Below, piece by piece: positions 43,955-53,933 of a stretch of 64,000 nucleotides of DNA; position 1 is the first letter of the stretch; each line of letters begins with the position of its first letter. Origin of the DNA: an uncultured Gemmatimonadota bacterium (GTDB lineage: Bacteria; Gemmatimonadota; Gemmatimonadetes; Gemmatimonadales; Gemmatimonadaceae); the NCBI GenBank assembly GCA_902826615.1, contig CADEFN010000008.1, positions 169,620 through 233,619 of the forward strand, written 5' to 3'. The position numbers and the translations under genes are program-made. Below the pieces are notes generated by a model. The model was not told where the DNA came from. It made no database searches and saw only the letters and a list, made by a program, of their open reading frames with translations.

Positions 43955-44569
43955 TCAGTCCTCACTTCCTGTTGAGTCTTCTGACTCAAAGGTGGCGTCG
44001 GCGAGGGTGAGGAGGTGTGCCTTGAGGTCTTTCGGCCACCGGGCGACCAGCTTGCGAAACTGCGCACCATCACCGGCAAAGAGGGCTCTCGTCGCCTCTT
44101 CGAAGTGTGGGGCATTGCCAAGCACGGCCGACATGAAGCGATACGAGGCCTCCCGGGCGTTGCGCGTGCGATCACGTTCAACGTGTTCGCGCCGAGCCTC
44201 GTCGACGAGCCGTCGCAGTGCGACCGACGCGCCACCTGGCTGCTCAGACAGCCATTCCCAATGTCGGGGCAGGAGCGTCACCTCTCGTGAGACCACTCCG
44301 AGTCTGGGCCGTCCACGACCGCGCTTTGTATCCTCCAGACCGGCCATCGCACGTTCGCGCCGCACAATGCGGTCGAGCACCGAGGCGTCATCTCCCTCGA
44401 AGTCGATGTCGGCGGGTTCGCTCGTGGTGGCGTTGAAGAGCAGGGCCGCGCCTCGCACCGGGAGGGGTTCGCGCAGCAGTCTGGCCCCGACCTCGAGCAG
44501 GGTGCCTCGCGCGAGCAGCCGCTGTCCCGCGAAGGCCACGTACTGCGGATGACCGGGCTCCATATTCAC
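43955..44569 (-). CDS. DUF2239-family protein
   Basis: 204 residues (or 202 from the second ATG). The N-terminal half is an alpha/beta fold beginning YVAFAGQRLLARGTLLEVG. The motifs RGRGRPRLGVVSREVTLLPRHWEWL and GGASVALRRLVDEARR, with a bihelical C-terminus, define DUF2239. The GRPRLGV-V-REVTLLPRHW segment resembles a ribbon-helix-helix style DNA-binding arm, but function is unknown. A promoter lies about 24 bases upstream. Confidence 0.85.
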   Translation of the reverse strand: MNMEPGHPQYVAFAGQRLLARGTLLEVGARLLREPLPVRGAALLFNATTSEPADIDFEGDDASVLDRIVRRERAMAGLEDTKRGRGRPRLGVVSREVTLLPRHWEWLSEQPGGASVALRRLVDEARREHVERDRTRNAREASYRFMSAVLGNAPHFEEATRALFAGDGAQFRKLVARWPKDLKAHLLTLADATFESEDSTGSED

Positions 44570-44592
44570 GCCTCACGACTCAGGGAGCGCGG

Positions 44593-44621
44593 ATATTATC
44601 AGCCGGGTGTTAATACGGCAA
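44593..44621 (-). promoter_or_regulatory. Sigma70-type promoter for the DUF2239 gene
   Basis: Reading the minus strand, TTGCCG (44621-44616) and TAATAT (44598-44593) are separated by 17 bases, about 24 bases before the start codon. The surrounding stretch is unusually AT-rich for this window. Confidence 0.6.
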
Positions 44622-44788
44622 TATAGTCCGGGTAAAATGCTCTGGTCGGGCGCAGATCCCGTCGTGAGCGGAGAACAGTGCATCGGGAAGGAACCGCGCT
44701 GGCGATGGAGCAGACCATCACTGCCGTGCGGTCACTTTCGACGTGTTCGTGTTGTCAAAGTAGCTTGCGACCACTCTTTTCCGTTTCC

Positions 44789-46726
44789 ATGCGACGACAT
44801 TCGGCTCTGTTGGCCGGCTCTGCGATCCTGCTCGGCGGCTGCCTTCAGGCACCACTCAAGGTGTCACCAGACGATTCACCCCGGGTGTTATCGCGACTGG
44901 CGATCGGCGCGCCCGATCCGTCGGCGCGAGGGACACTGGCGGTGCGTCAGCTCTATTACGGGGCCGGCACCGATCTCCATCGCGCAGAGTTTCGCGACTC
45001 GGTGACGATCAAGACACGAACGGTTGATGGAAGCAAACTCGCGGCAGCGCCCGATCCTGCGCAGGCGAAGATCCGCAAGAAGTACTGGGGCTTCGACTTT
45101 GCCAAACTGCCCGTCAACGGGCGGGTCTGGTATCCTGACGGGCCGGGACCGTATCCCCTCGTGCTCATCGTGCACGGCAACCACAACATGAAGGAGTTCT
45201 CCGACCCCGGGTACGCCTACCTGGGAGAGCTGCTGGCCTCACGTGGGTACATCATGGCCTCGGTTGACGAGAACTTTCTCAATGGCTTCATCCGTGGCGA
45301 GAACGACGCCCGGGGGTGGATGCTGCTCAAACACCTCGAAGCGTGGCGCACGTTCAACGACTCGGCGACCTCGCCCCTTCGAGGCAAGGTCGACATGGGG
45401 AACATTGCGCTCATGGGTCACTCGCGCGGTGGTGAGGCGGTGGCGGTCGCTGGGCTCTTCAATCGTCTGTCGAATTATCCCGACGACGCCAACCTCAAGT
45501 TCGCTTTCAACTTCAATATCAAGGCGTTGGTGGCCATCGCGCCGGTGGATGGCCAATACCGTCCGGCGGAGAAGGGCACACCCCTCATCGACTACAACTA
45601 CCTCGTGATTCATGGAACACACGACGGTGATGTGTCGACCTTCAACGGACTCGCGCAGTATGAGCGAGTGCGTTTCAGCGGGCGCGGTGACTACTTCAAG
45701 TCTGCCTTCCTCGTGTACCGCGCCAACCACGGACAGTGGAACACCGTGTGGGGAAGCACCGATGGTGGAGAACGGAGTCGTCGTTCGCTCGATCTGCGCA
45801 GCTTCATCACGCAGGCCGAGCAGCGCAGGTTCGCCGAGGTCACGATCACGGCCTTTCTCGAAGCGACACTCAAGGGGCGTCGCGACTATCTCCCCCTCTT
45901 TCGCGATCATCGCACCGCGGGGCAGTGGCTGCCGAAGACGATGTACCTCACCCGTTTTCAGGAGAGTTCGTTTCGCGCGCTGACCGACTACGAAGAAGAC
46001 GTGGATGTCACGACCGCTGGTCCGGGAGCAACCGCCTCCGGCGATTCGCTCGCGACGTGGAAAGAAGCGGCCGTGCCGTTCCGCAATCGTGGTGGCAACA
46101 TGGCGCACAATGCTGTGACACTCGGCTGGAACAACCGCATCGCGGGCGACGACACGACAAAGCGTGGGCAGCCGGCCTCCTACAGCGTCACCCTGGGCGA
46201 CTCGCTGCGACAGGCCCTGCGGCTGAGTGGCGATGCGGCGCTGGTGTTCTCGCTGGCCCCTCTCGACGGCAAGCCGGGTCCGCGCCAGCCCGCGCGTGAC
46301 ACCACCAAAAAAGCCGACTCATCGGCAAAGAAGCCAGCGGCGAAGCGTCCTTCGCCGAAGACCCAGCCCGATACCACGCCGATGGACCTCTCGATTGTGG
46401 TTCACGACGCCGAAGGCCGCTCGGCCCGCGTGCCGCTCTCGCGATATGGGGCCGTGCGCCGGCCCCTCGAGTCGTATGTCTACCGGCGCAAGGGTCGCGA
46501 CAAGGAGCGCTTTGGCAATGTCTGGGAGATTGTCCTGCAGACCTACGTTATTCCGCTCGCCGATCTCGTGCCATTGAGTGCCGGTTTCGATCCCGCAAAA
46601 ATTACCCGAGTCACCTGGCTCTTCGACCGCACCGAGGCAGGCACCGTGCTGCTCGACAACATCGGCTTTGCTTCTCCTCCGCCCGCCTACATGACAGACC
46701 TCATCAATGGGAGGTCCGGCCGATGA
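44789..46726 (+). CDS. Alpha/beta hydrolase lipoprotein
   Basis: 645 residues from ATG 44789. Signal and lipobox are MRRHSALLAGSAILLGGC. The hydrolase core is at about 90-370, with LIVHGNHNMKEF (oxyanion region) and the nucleophile elbow ALMGHSRGGEAV; the acid and histidine probably lie in VIHGTHDGD and YRANHGQWN. The rest is a beta-rich C-terminal region split by a Lys/Pro linker (KKPAAKRPSPK). It resembles large secreted chlorophyllase or cutinase-like hydrolases. TAGCTTGCGA lies 28 bases upstream of the start. The gene overlaps the PorV-like gene by four bases. Confidence 0.78.
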   Translation: MRRHSALLAGSAILLGGCLQAPLKVSPDDSPRVLSRLAIGAPDPSARGTLAVRQLYYGAGTDLHRAEFRDSVTIKTRTVDGSKLAAAPDPAQAKIRKKYWGFDFAKLPVNGRVWYPDGPGPYPLVLIVHGNHNMKEFSDPGYAYLGELLASRGYIMASVDENFLNGFIRGENDARGWMLLKHLEAWRTFNDSATSPLRGKVDMGNIALMGHSRGGEAVAVAGLFNRLSNYPDDANLKFAFNFNIKALVAIAPVDGQYRPAEKGTPLIDYNYLVIHGTHDGDVSTFNGLAQYERVRFSGRGDYFKSAFLVYRANHGQWNTVWGSTDGGERSRRSLDLRSFITQAEQRRFAEVTITAFLEATLKGRRDYLPLFRDHRTAGQWLPKTMYLTRFQESSFRALTDYEEDVDVTTAGPGATASGDSLATWKEAAVPFRNRGGNMAHNAVTLGWNNRIAGDDTTKRGQPASYSVTLGDSLRQALRLSGDAALVFSLAPLDGKPGPRQPARDTTKKADSSAKKPAAKRPSPKTQPDTTPMDLSIVVHDAEGRSARVPLSRYGAVRRPLESYVYRRKGRDKERFGNVWEIVLQTYVIPLADLVPLSAGFDPAKITRVTWLFDRTEAGTVLLDNIGFASPPPAYMTDLINGRSGR

Positions 46727-47625
46727 AGTCACTGATCATCATCGCGCTGGCCCTCGCCCCGGCCACCGCCCTTGCTCAGCGCGAGGCGCTTGCGCCCCTG
46801 GTGGCGCACCTGCCGCTGGGAGCGCGAAGCGCGGCGTTGGGCGGCGCCACAGCGGCCATAACCGATGCGGAGGCCGCACTGGTGAACCCGGCGCTGGCGG
46901 GGACGTTCACCACCACGGCGCTTTCGGTGGTCAACTACCGTCCGGGCACTGCGGGTGCAGTCGTGGCCACCGGCGCCGGCATCGGGCGCTTTGGGGTGGC
47001 CTTTGCAGCGTCGTATCTCGACTATCTGGCACTCGGCCCCACGGAGAAGTCTCCGGTGGCCGACGATGTCCTGCAGTTCCGCGGCTTTGATCCCTCGGCG
47101 TCGCTGCACGCGGCGATGAGTCTTTCCACGGTGGTGAAGGGGGTCCGGGTAGGTGCGTCTGCGACCTACCTGGAAGAACGCGCCGCCCTCGATCGTGCGA
47201 GCACCCTGGCGGCGACGTTGGGCGCGGCGCGGCGCGTGGGGCCGGTGATGGTTGGTGTGGCGCTGCAGAACCTTGGCCCCTCCATGCGTTTTGGCGCGCA
47301 GGATGTCGAGCTGCCAAGTCGGCTGGCCATCGGGGCGTCAGGCGCATCAATGCCGTTAGGCGCCTGGTTTGACGTGCAGGTCGAGGCAGGGATGGCCATA
47401 CGGCAGGATGGCGTCTACACGGCGTCGGGAGGTGCGGAGCTGGCCTACACACCGATAGAAGGTTTGTCGGTGGCGCTGCGTGCCGGGGCGCGTCGTCCGG
47501 AACTGAGCCGTCAGGCGCCCCTGACCGGTGGTGGAGGGGTTACCCTCGATCGCCTCACGCTGGATTATGCCTTCGAGTCGCTCCGTGGCGGGATGGCCCA
47601 TCGCATCGGCTTCCGCCTGCGCTAG
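46723..47625 (+). CDS. PorV/PorQ-like outer-membrane protein
   Basis: 300 residues. After a signal peptide, the N-terminal LPLGARSAALGGATAAITDAE and ALVNPALAGT are the PorV/PorQ (UPF0164) signature. The rest is a run of amphipathic beta strands ending in MAHRIGFRLR, which suits a 14-stranded barrel. In Bacteroidota such proteins serve type IX secretion; in other phyla the role is less clear. It is translationally coupled (ATGA) to the hydrolase, which could be its client. Confidence 0.8.
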   Translation: MKSLIIIALALAPATALAQREALAPLVAHLPLGARSAALGGATAAITDAEAALVNPALAGTFTTTALSVVNYRPGTAGAVVATGAGIGRFGVAFAASYLDYLALGPTEKSPVADDVLQFRGFDPSASLHAAMSLSTVVKGVRVGASATYLEERAALDRASTLAATLGAARRVGPVMVGVALQNLGPSMRFGAQDVELPSRLAIGASGASMPLGAWFDVQVEAGMAIRQDGVYTASGGAELAYTPIEGLSVALRAGARRPELSRQAPLTGGGGVTLDRLTLDYAFESLRGGMAHRIGFRLR

Positions 47626-47645
47626 CCACCGCCATCTGCCGTCTA

Positions 47646-48971
47646 CTAGCGCTTCGCCGCGGAGTCGACTGAGGCCTGCCACGCAGTAAGCTGCGCTGCC
47701 AGGCGTTTGGCAACATCGGGTCGGCTGGCGGCGAGGTCGCGCTGTTCGCCTGGGTCACGCCGCACGTCAAAGAGGAGGGCGGCGGGCCCGTCGACCAGCA
47801 GTTTCCAGTCACCGTCGCGGATCGCCGATTGACTCACACCACCGGCCTTGGTGCGCCAGAAGAGTGCGCGCGGCTGGACGCTGGCCGGCGTGGAGGCTGC
47901 CGGAATGAGACTGATGCCCTCGTATTGCGCACCGGACGGAACGGGCGCACCGACGGCGGCGAGAATGGTCGCCGACAGGTCCATGGTGATGCCAACCTGC
48001 GGGGAAAGCCGGCCTGCCGGGATGCGCCCCGGCCACCGCATGATGGTGGGGACGCGGATCCCGCCTTCCCACAACGTCCATTTGCGATGACGAAATGGCG
48101 CGTTGCGTGAGAGCCACTCCCCGCCATTGTCGTTGGTGAAGATCACCAGGGTGTTGCGCGTCAGGCGCAACGAGTCGAGCAGACGCATGAGTTGGCCAAT
48201 GCCGGCGTCCGCGCGCTCGACCATGCGTGCGTAGTCAGCCCGTGTGCCGGGATCGTCGTCGCGGGCATCGAGGTGTTTGGCGTTGTCGCGCGCGCGTGAC
48301 GGTTTGCCCGGTGGCTGGTACGGCCAGTGTGGGGCGCTATAGGCAACCTCGAGAAAGAAGGGCCGATCCTTCCGCTCGCGCACAAAACGCAGGGCGCGAT
48401 CGGTGATCAGGTCGGTCATGTAGCCGTCAGCCGTGACCGGTGTGTCGCCTTCGAACAGATCGGGACGGCCATCGCCCGCTGTGTGCGTGTAGTAGTCGAC
48501 GTACCCGCTCTTGAGGCCCCAGAAGACGTCGAACCCGTGCGCGAGCGGGGAGTATTCGGGTTTGTAGCCAAGATGCCATTTGCCTATGAGCCCAGTGGCA
48601 TAACCCTGGTTCTTGACCAGTTGTGGCAGGGATGTCCCTCGCGCCGCGAGCCCGCGCTCCACGTGCGGACTCGACGCATTGCCGAGGGCTTCCTCGAGGC
48701 CCACGCGTTGCTGATAACGCCCGCTGATCAGCGCCGCTCGCGTGGGGGTACAGAGTGGGCCATTGGAGTAGAAATCGGTAAAGCGCACACCAGCGCCTGC
48801 GAGGGCGTCGAGGTTGGGTGTGCGGATGTCGGTCGCACCCGTGAGCGAGAGATCACCGTGACCCATGTCATCGGTGATGATGAGTACGACGTTGGGTTTT
48901 GGCGCCGGCTGTGTGGCTGCTGTTGTGCCAGTTGCAAGGAGGGCGCAGAACAGCAAACGCCAGCGGATCAT
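47646..48971 (-). CDS. Arylsulfatase (type I, formylglycine-dependent)
   Basis: 441 residues with a signal peptide. The sulfatase signature CTPTRAALISGRY starts at C74, which an anaerobic or aerobic maturase would convert to formylglycine. The metal ligands are in VVLIITDDMGHGD, and the downstream GKWHLGY and FTNDNGG motifs are present. It likely removes sulfate from sulfated glycans in the periplasm. No maturase gene is in the window. It overlaps the upstream transporter gene by four bases. Confidence 0.92.
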   Translation of the reverse strand: MIRWRLLFCALLATGTTAATQPAPKPNVVLIITDDMGHGDLSLTGATDIRTPNLDALAGAGVRFTDFYSNGPLCTPTRAALISGRYQQRVGLEEALGNASSPHVERGLAARGTSLPQLVKNQGYATGLIGKWHLGYKPEYSPLAHGFDVFWGLKSGYVDYYTHTAGDGRPDLFEGDTPVTADGYMTDLITDRALRFVRERKDRPFFLEVAYSAPHWPYQPPGKPSRARDNAKHLDARDDDPGTRADYARMVERADAGIGQLMRLLDSLRLTRNTLVIFTNDNGGEWLSRNAPFRHRKWTLWEGGIRVPTIMRWPGRIPAGRLSPQVGITMDLSATILAAVGAPVPSGAQYEGISLIPAASTPASVQPRALFWRTKAGGVSQSAIRDGDWKLLVDGPAALLFDVRRDPGEQRDLAASRPDVAKRLAAQLTAWQASVDSAAKR

Positions 48972-50224
48972 GCGGCGGACTCCGGTAGACGGGGCTCAAC
49001 CTTGACGGTGAGCCAGAGAAGGGCGGCGACAACCGCCACGGCGGCCCAGAACCCCAGCATGGCGGTCCACCCCCAGGCGTCCTTCATGAGTGGGACGAGC
49101 CAGATGGAAAACACACCACCCAGATTGCCCATCAGGTTCAGGACGCCGCCAGCAGCACCCGGTTTGGCAGCGCCAATGGTTGCTGCCGCGGTCCAGTAGG
49201 GTGCTTCCGCGCTCGAAATGAGACTCACTGACAAACTCAGCGCGGCAACCGCGAGGATCGGTGTGGGGAGGTTCGCCCCCACCAAAACCAGCGTTCCGGC
49301 CGTGATGAGGCACATCATGGCCACCCGCTGACGTGCACGCATGGGGGGCATGCTCCGGCTCAGTCGGTCGGCCGCGAACCCCACAAAAGGTCCGATGACG
49401 CAGGCGGCGAAGTAGGGCATGCTTCCCCAGGCGCCGCTGGCCAGGATGCTGAAGCCACGTCCTTCCGTGAGGTAGCGGAAGAACCAGAAGACAAAGACAA
49501 AGAAGACCGCGGAGTGCAGGAAGTAGCTGATGGAGAGACGCATGAGCTGCCCGTTGCCAAGCAGGCCTAACGCATCGCGAAACTGCTGACCCAGCGGCTG
49601 CCCGAGCCGGCTCGGTGCGCGATGTGCGTCACTCGGCGCCAGCGCATACCAGACGATCGCCATCACCAGCCCTACCACACCACTCGCAATGAAGACGGAG
49701 CGCCAGCCGGCGGCCACCATGAGTGGTGCCAGCGTGAGCGGCGCCAGCCCGGCACCAAACGTCGAAGAGGCGATGTAGATCGCCGTTGACGCAATGCGAC
49801 GGTCACCGGGTACGTGCTGCGCCACCGCCAGCGCCGCCACCGGAAAGGTGGGGGCCTGCGTGACACCCAGGAGCGCCCGCATGGCAAAGAGGGTGAGAAA
49901 GGCAGCACCGCCTGTGGCGCCGGCAAAGACCGCCCCGAACGACGCCACACTCCAACCCAGCACCGAAAGCGCCAGGATGACGCGCGGGCCGTAGCGGTCT
50001 CCAAGGAATCCCCCTGGCACCTGGAAGAGCGCATACGCCAGCTGGAACCCCCAGGCCGAAATGAGGCCCATGTCGGCCATCGACAAGCCCAGATCGGGGG
50101 CCATGTACTCCTGCGCCACGGCGATGTTGGTGCGTAGCGCGTATCCGACGAGCGTGACGAGGGCGAGCAGAACAACGACTCGTCGAGGGGCCGTGGGGGG
50201 GGAGGTGGGTCCGGAGGGAGGCAT
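48968..50224 (-). CDS. Major facilitator superfamily transporter (ACS-like)
   Basis: 418 residues with twelve transmembrane helices and the loop motif LGDRYGPRVIL after helix 2. The overall pattern (RTNIAVAQEYMAPDLGLSMADMGLISAWGFQLAYALFQVPGG) matches the anion:cation symporter branch that moves organic acids such as hexuronates. The overlap with the sulfatase gene suggests that it imports a product of glycan desulfation (inference). Confidence 0.85.
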   Translation of the reverse strand: MPPSGPTSPPTAPRRVVVLLALVTLVGYALRTNIAVAQEYMAPDLGLSMADMGLISAWGFQLAYALFQVPGGFLGDRYGPRVILALSVLGWSVASFGAVFAGATGGAAFLTLFAMRALLGVTQAPTFPVAALAVAQHVPGDRRIASTAIYIASSTFGAGLAPLTLAPLMVAAGWRSVFIASGVVGLVMAIVWYALAPSDAHRAPSRLGQPLGQQFRDALGLLGNGQLMRLSISYFLHSAVFFVFVFWFFRYLTEGRGFSILASGAWGSMPYFAACVIGPFVGFAADRLSRSMPPMRARQRVAMMCLITAGTLVLVGANLPTPILAVAALSLSVSLISSAEAPYWTAAATIGAAKPGAAGGVLNLMGNLGGVFSIWLVPLMKDAWGWTAMLGFWAAVAVVAALLWLTVKVEPRLPESAA

Positions 50225-50302
50225 GGGCGCAGAATGTTGCTGTCAGACACCGCCTGCGGAAGGAGCCAGACACGAAGTCTGCCACCCCGGCGCGTCACCC
50301 GC

Positions 50303-51187
50303 TCAGGGAGACGAAAAGGGCTCCATGTGCACCAGCACCGACTGCACGTTAGGCACGTCGCGGATGATCGCGCGCTTCACCTTGCCGCCGAGGATGTGGG
50401 CGGCGTCGAGGGTGAGGGTGGGGTCGGCCTGCACATGGATCGTCACCCGGAGGAAGAGCCCCGACCGGCGGACAAAGAGCTTCTCCGTGGCAAGTACCCC
50501 ATCGACATTTTCGGCGGACGTCCGCACCGCGTTCACCGCGTCGCCCGATACGGCGCGGTCCATCAGTTCCACCACCGAACTGCGGAAGAGCCGAACGCCG
50601 CTGTACAGGATGATGCCAGAGGCGGCGAGTGCGGCCCAGTCGTCTGCCGCCTCCCACCCCGGTCCGCCCAACAGGGCGATCCCGATCCCGACAAAAGCAA
50701 AGCCAGAGGTGAGCGCGTCACTCAAGTGGTGCCATGCGTCGGCGCGCACGGCCTGCGATCCAATGGCATCGGCCACGGCAGTCACACGCTGCGCAAGCAC
50801 GTACTTCAGCAGGATCACGGCTACCAGAACCGCCAGGGTCCACGGCGCCGGCGCGTGGTGCGGGGTGCGAATTTCGATCACCGCTTCGATGGCGATACCG
50901 ATGGCGGCCAGTGTGAGCATGATGGCCACCACGGCCCCCGCCAGCGTTTCGGCGCGACCATAGCCAAAGGGGAAGGCCTCGTCGGGCTCCCGTGCGGCCA
51001 CCCGCAGAGCGGTCCACACGACAAAAGAAGAAAAGATATCTGCCGTCGACTCCACCGCGTCGGCGACGAGCGCATAGCTGTTCCCCACCAATCCGGCCAC
51101 GAGTTTGACCAGCGCGAGCACCGAGTTCACCACCAAACCGGTGCGCGCGGCCTGTGTCCCGCGGTCGAAGGCTGACGGGCCGCTCAT
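50303..51187 (-). CDS. Cation diffusion facilitator (CDF) transporter
   Basis: 294 residues with six transmembrane helices and a C-terminal ferredoxin-like cytoplasmic domain (LRVTIHVQADPTLTLDAAHILGGKV). Helix 5 carries HxxxD in WHHLSDAL. Helix 2 has ADAVESTADI, where the second Asp of the zinc-type DxxxD site is not conserved in place, so the metal could be Zn, Mn or Fe. The usual job is divalent metal efflux. Confidence 0.88.
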   Translation of the reverse strand: MSGPSAFDRGTQAARTGLVVNSVLALVKLVAGLVGNSYALVADAVESTADIFSSFVVWTALRVAAREPDEAFPFGYGRAETLAGAVVAIMLTLAAIGIAIEAVIEIRTPHHAPAPWTLAVLVAVILLKYVLAQRVTAVADAIGSQAVRADAWHHLSDALTSGFAFVGIGIALLGGPGWEAADDWAALAASGIILYSGVRLFRSSVVELMDRAVSGDAVNAVRTSAENVDGVLATEKLFVRRSGLFLRVTIHVQADPTLTLDAAHILGGKVKRAIIRDVPNVQSVLVHMEPFSSP

Positions 51188-51208
51188 ATGAGGACGATGC
51201 CTCGGAAA

Positions 51209-53803
51209 TCAGGCATTGGTCAGTGCCGCAAGCCGGGTCATCACGCTCCCAAGGTCAGGGACCTCGTTGACCACACGCACCACCGGATCGGTGCCGAGCG
51301 TGGTCATGCGATCGACAGCGTTCCGGATAGTGAAGCGCCGCGGGTCGAGATCGTCGCCGAGTTCGTCCCAGGTGAGGGGCATGGATACTGTGGCACCGGG
51401 CAATGGACGAACGCTGAATGGGGCCACGATGAGCTGTCCGTGCCGGTTCTGCAGATAGTCAATGTAGACCTTGTCGCCTCGGCGTGTGACATGCCGGGTG
51501 ATCGTGGTGGTCTCCGGCAGCTCTCGCACCACCAGGCGTGCCAGTAACTCGCCTAACGTGCGGCTCTGCTCATAGGTACACTGCCTGCCGAGCGGGATGA
51601 GAATGTGCAGCCCTGTCTTGCCGGTGGTCTTGAGGTAGTGCGGGAGCCCGATCTCTCCACAAATCCGGTGCAACACTCGCGCGGCGGCAATCACTTCGGC
51701 GAACGACGCTTCCTTGGGATCGAGGTCCATCACACACCAGTCCGGGCGCTCGAGTGACTCCACCCGGCTGGCCCAGATATGCAGCGGAATCGTGCCCATG
51801 TTGGCAATGTAGGTCAGCGACTCCACGTCGTCACAGACGAAGTACTTGATGAAGCGCTGTGTGTCGTTGCTCCAGATGGGCACGGTACGCATCCACGTCG
51901 GCGCAAAGTCAGGCGCGTCCTTCTGGTAGAACGACTTGCCGTCGATCCCGTCCGGAAAACGGGTCAGCACCACCGGACGCTCCTTGAGGTACGGCAGGAG
52001 CCATGGAGCAATCGACTTGTAGTACTCGATCAGATCGCCCTTGGTGTACTTCTCTTCCGGCCAGAAGATCTTTTTCGGGTTGGAGATCGCCACGTTTTTG
52101 GCCACGGGTGGCGCGTCCGCGGGCGGCGCAGGCTCGTCCGCGGCCACCGCGGCGGTCACTTGAGCGGTCGGCTGGTCCAACATGAGCCCCTGCCGCTCGC
52201 ACTCGTCAGGGCGTTTGTCGGTTCGCCGGCGAAGGAAGGCGGGATGGCGCAGCAGGCCATCGGGGGTCCACTCGGTGAAGCGCACCTCACAGACATGGAG
52301 CGGCTCTGTCCAGGTCGTGGAGGCCGTTTCGGGGATGGCCTCCGTGGGCAGCGCCCCGGTCGCTCCAGCCTGGAAGGGCCCCACGCAGGGTGCGGTGCCA
52401 CGCACATGCGGATCGAGCATGGCCCGGAACTCCACCAGCTGCTGATCGGAGAAGCCCGTACCTGCACGCCCGGCGTAGGTGAGCTGCCCCTTTACATAGT
52501 CGGCGAGCTGGAGTGCGCCGAGCCCGCTCCGCGAACCCTGTGGTGCGGTGAAGCCGACAATCACGAAATCGCCGGTGCGCTGCGCCTTGAGCTTGAGCCA
52601 TTGGGTGGAGCGCCCCCCGCGATACGGCGCGTCAGCCTTCTTGGCGATGATCCCCTCCAGGCCTAACGATTCCACCTGCTTGAGCATCGCTTCGCCCTGA
52701 ACCGGGATGTGTTCGAGATAGCGAACGGCGCCCGCTGTGGGGAGGGCCAGCTGCAGGAAGTCCTTGCGAGCCGTGAGGGGAAGGGAGCGCAAGTCGAATT
52801 CGCCGAACGACAGGACATCAAAGGCGAAGAATGTAGTAGGGAGCTCTACAGAAGCGCGGCGAATGTCGATCGCGTTGGAAAGTCGCCCGCGCTTTTGCAG
52901 CAGGGCAAAGTCGGGTTTGCCTTTCGCATCCATCACCACCACTTCGCCGTCGAGCAGAATGCGCTCCACCGGCAGCGCCTGCACTGCGCGTGCGATCTCC
53001 GGGAAAACCGCGGTGTAGTCGTTGCCGTTGCGGGTGAGGAGTTGTACCTCGTCAAACTGCTTTGACGCCAGCAAGCGGTACCCATCGAGCTTGAGCTCAA
53101 AGACCCATCCCTCACGGGTGAATGGGGTGTCGCTCGATTCGGCGAGCATGAGCGCTGTCGTCGCCGGATCGACTGGTCCGACCGGGGCACGCCCTTCCAG
53201 CACCTTGCGCAGTTCGGTGGTTTTGGTCTTGCCGGCCTTCACCTCCTCAACGGTGAGTCCCGACAACACCGAACCCTCGGGGAACTGGTCGCCAGGTGAC
53301 TTGAGCCAGGCATCTCGTTCCTTGATGAAGAGCCAGTCCTTCTCGCTCTTCTTGATCTTCACCAGGGTCCACTTGCCCTTGAGCTTGTAGCCCTTGAGCT
53401 CAAAGAGGAGTTTCCCTTTCTCGAGGCCGGTGCGCCAATCCTCCAAGGGCACCCACTCGCCGCGATCCCAGACGATCACCCCTCCGGCGCCGTAGTTGCC
53501 CTCCGGAATCACCCCCTCGAAGTCTGCGTACTCGATGGGGTGGTCTTCGACTTTGACGGCCAGGCGTTTGTCGGCCTGGTCGTATGAAGGGCCTCGTGGC
53601 ACGGCCCACGACCGCAGGACGCCATCCATCTCGAGCCGCAGGTCGAAGTGGAGCTGCCGGGCCGCGTGTTTGTGCACCACGAAAAGTCGCCCCGGTACAG
53701 CCGAGACCGCCCCGACCGGCTCGGGCGAGCGGTCGGCCGAGCGCTTGGCGCGGTAAGTCGCCAGCGCATCGTCCGGGGGGATGGGCGGTTGCTCGTCGGG
53801 CAT
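51209..53803 (-). CDS. ligD: Multifunctional DNA ligase D (end-joining)
   Basis: About 864 residues. The order is 3'-phosphoesterase (VVHKHAARQLHFDLRLEMDG), ATP-dependent ligase with the adenylated lysine in FELKLDGYRLLA, then the primase-like polymerase domain (from about 560, NPKKIFWPEEKYTKGDLIEYY and MDLDPKEASF). It repairs double-strand breaks with Ku by nonhomologous end joining. I use the ATG at 53803, which matches the family start best, although 53809 is in frame. It is divergent from ku. Confidence 0.94.
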   Translation of the reverse strand: MPDEQPPIPPDDALATYRAKRSADRSPEPVGAVSAVPGRLFVVHKHAARQLHFDLRLEMDGVLRSWAVPRGPSYDQADKRLAVKVEDHPIEYADFEGVIPEGNYGAGGVIVWDRGEWVPLEDWRTGLEKGKLLFELKGYKLKGKWTLVKIKKSEKDWLFIKERDAWLKSPGDQFPEGSVLSGLTVEEVKAGKTKTTELRKVLEGRAPVGPVDPATTALMLAESSDTPFTREGWVFELKLDGYRLLASKQFDEVQLLTRNGNDYTAVFPEIARAVQALPVERILLDGEVVVMDAKGKPDFALLQKRGRLSNAIDIRRASVELPTTFFAFDVLSFGEFDLRSLPLTARKDFLQLALPTAGAVRYLEHIPVQGEAMLKQVESLGLEGIIAKKADAPYRGGRSTQWLKLKAQRTGDFVIVGFTAPQGSRSGLGALQLADYVKGQLTYAGRAGTGFSDQQLVEFRAMLDPHVRGTAPCVGPFQAGATGALPTEAIPETASTTWTEPLHVCEVRFTEWTPDGLLRHPAFLRRRTDKRPDECERQGLMLDQPTAQVTAAVAADEPAPPADAPPVAKNVAISNPKKIFWPEEKYTKGDLIEYYKSIAPWLLPYLKERPVVLTRFPDGIDGKSFYQKDAPDFAPTWMRTVPIWSNDTQRFIKYFVCDDVESLTYIANMGTIPLHIWASRVESLERPDWCVMDLDPKEASFAEVIAAARVLHRICGEIGLPHYLKTTGKTGLHILIPLGRQCTYEQSRTLGELLARLVVRELPETTTITRHVTRRGDKVYIDYLQNRHGQLIVAPFSVRPLPGATVSMPLTWDELGDDLDPRRFTIRNAVDRMTTLGTDPVVRVVNEVPDLGSVMTRLAALTNA

Positions 53804-53933
53804 GCACAAAGCTCAATGGTCGTCGTCGGGTCGGGCAAGCTTTTGGCCATCGACAGACAACTTGCCGACGCCCTACATTCGACTGAGCATCGGCCATTGG
53901 CCCTTCCGACCACCGCCCAGCCAGCCCGTTCCC

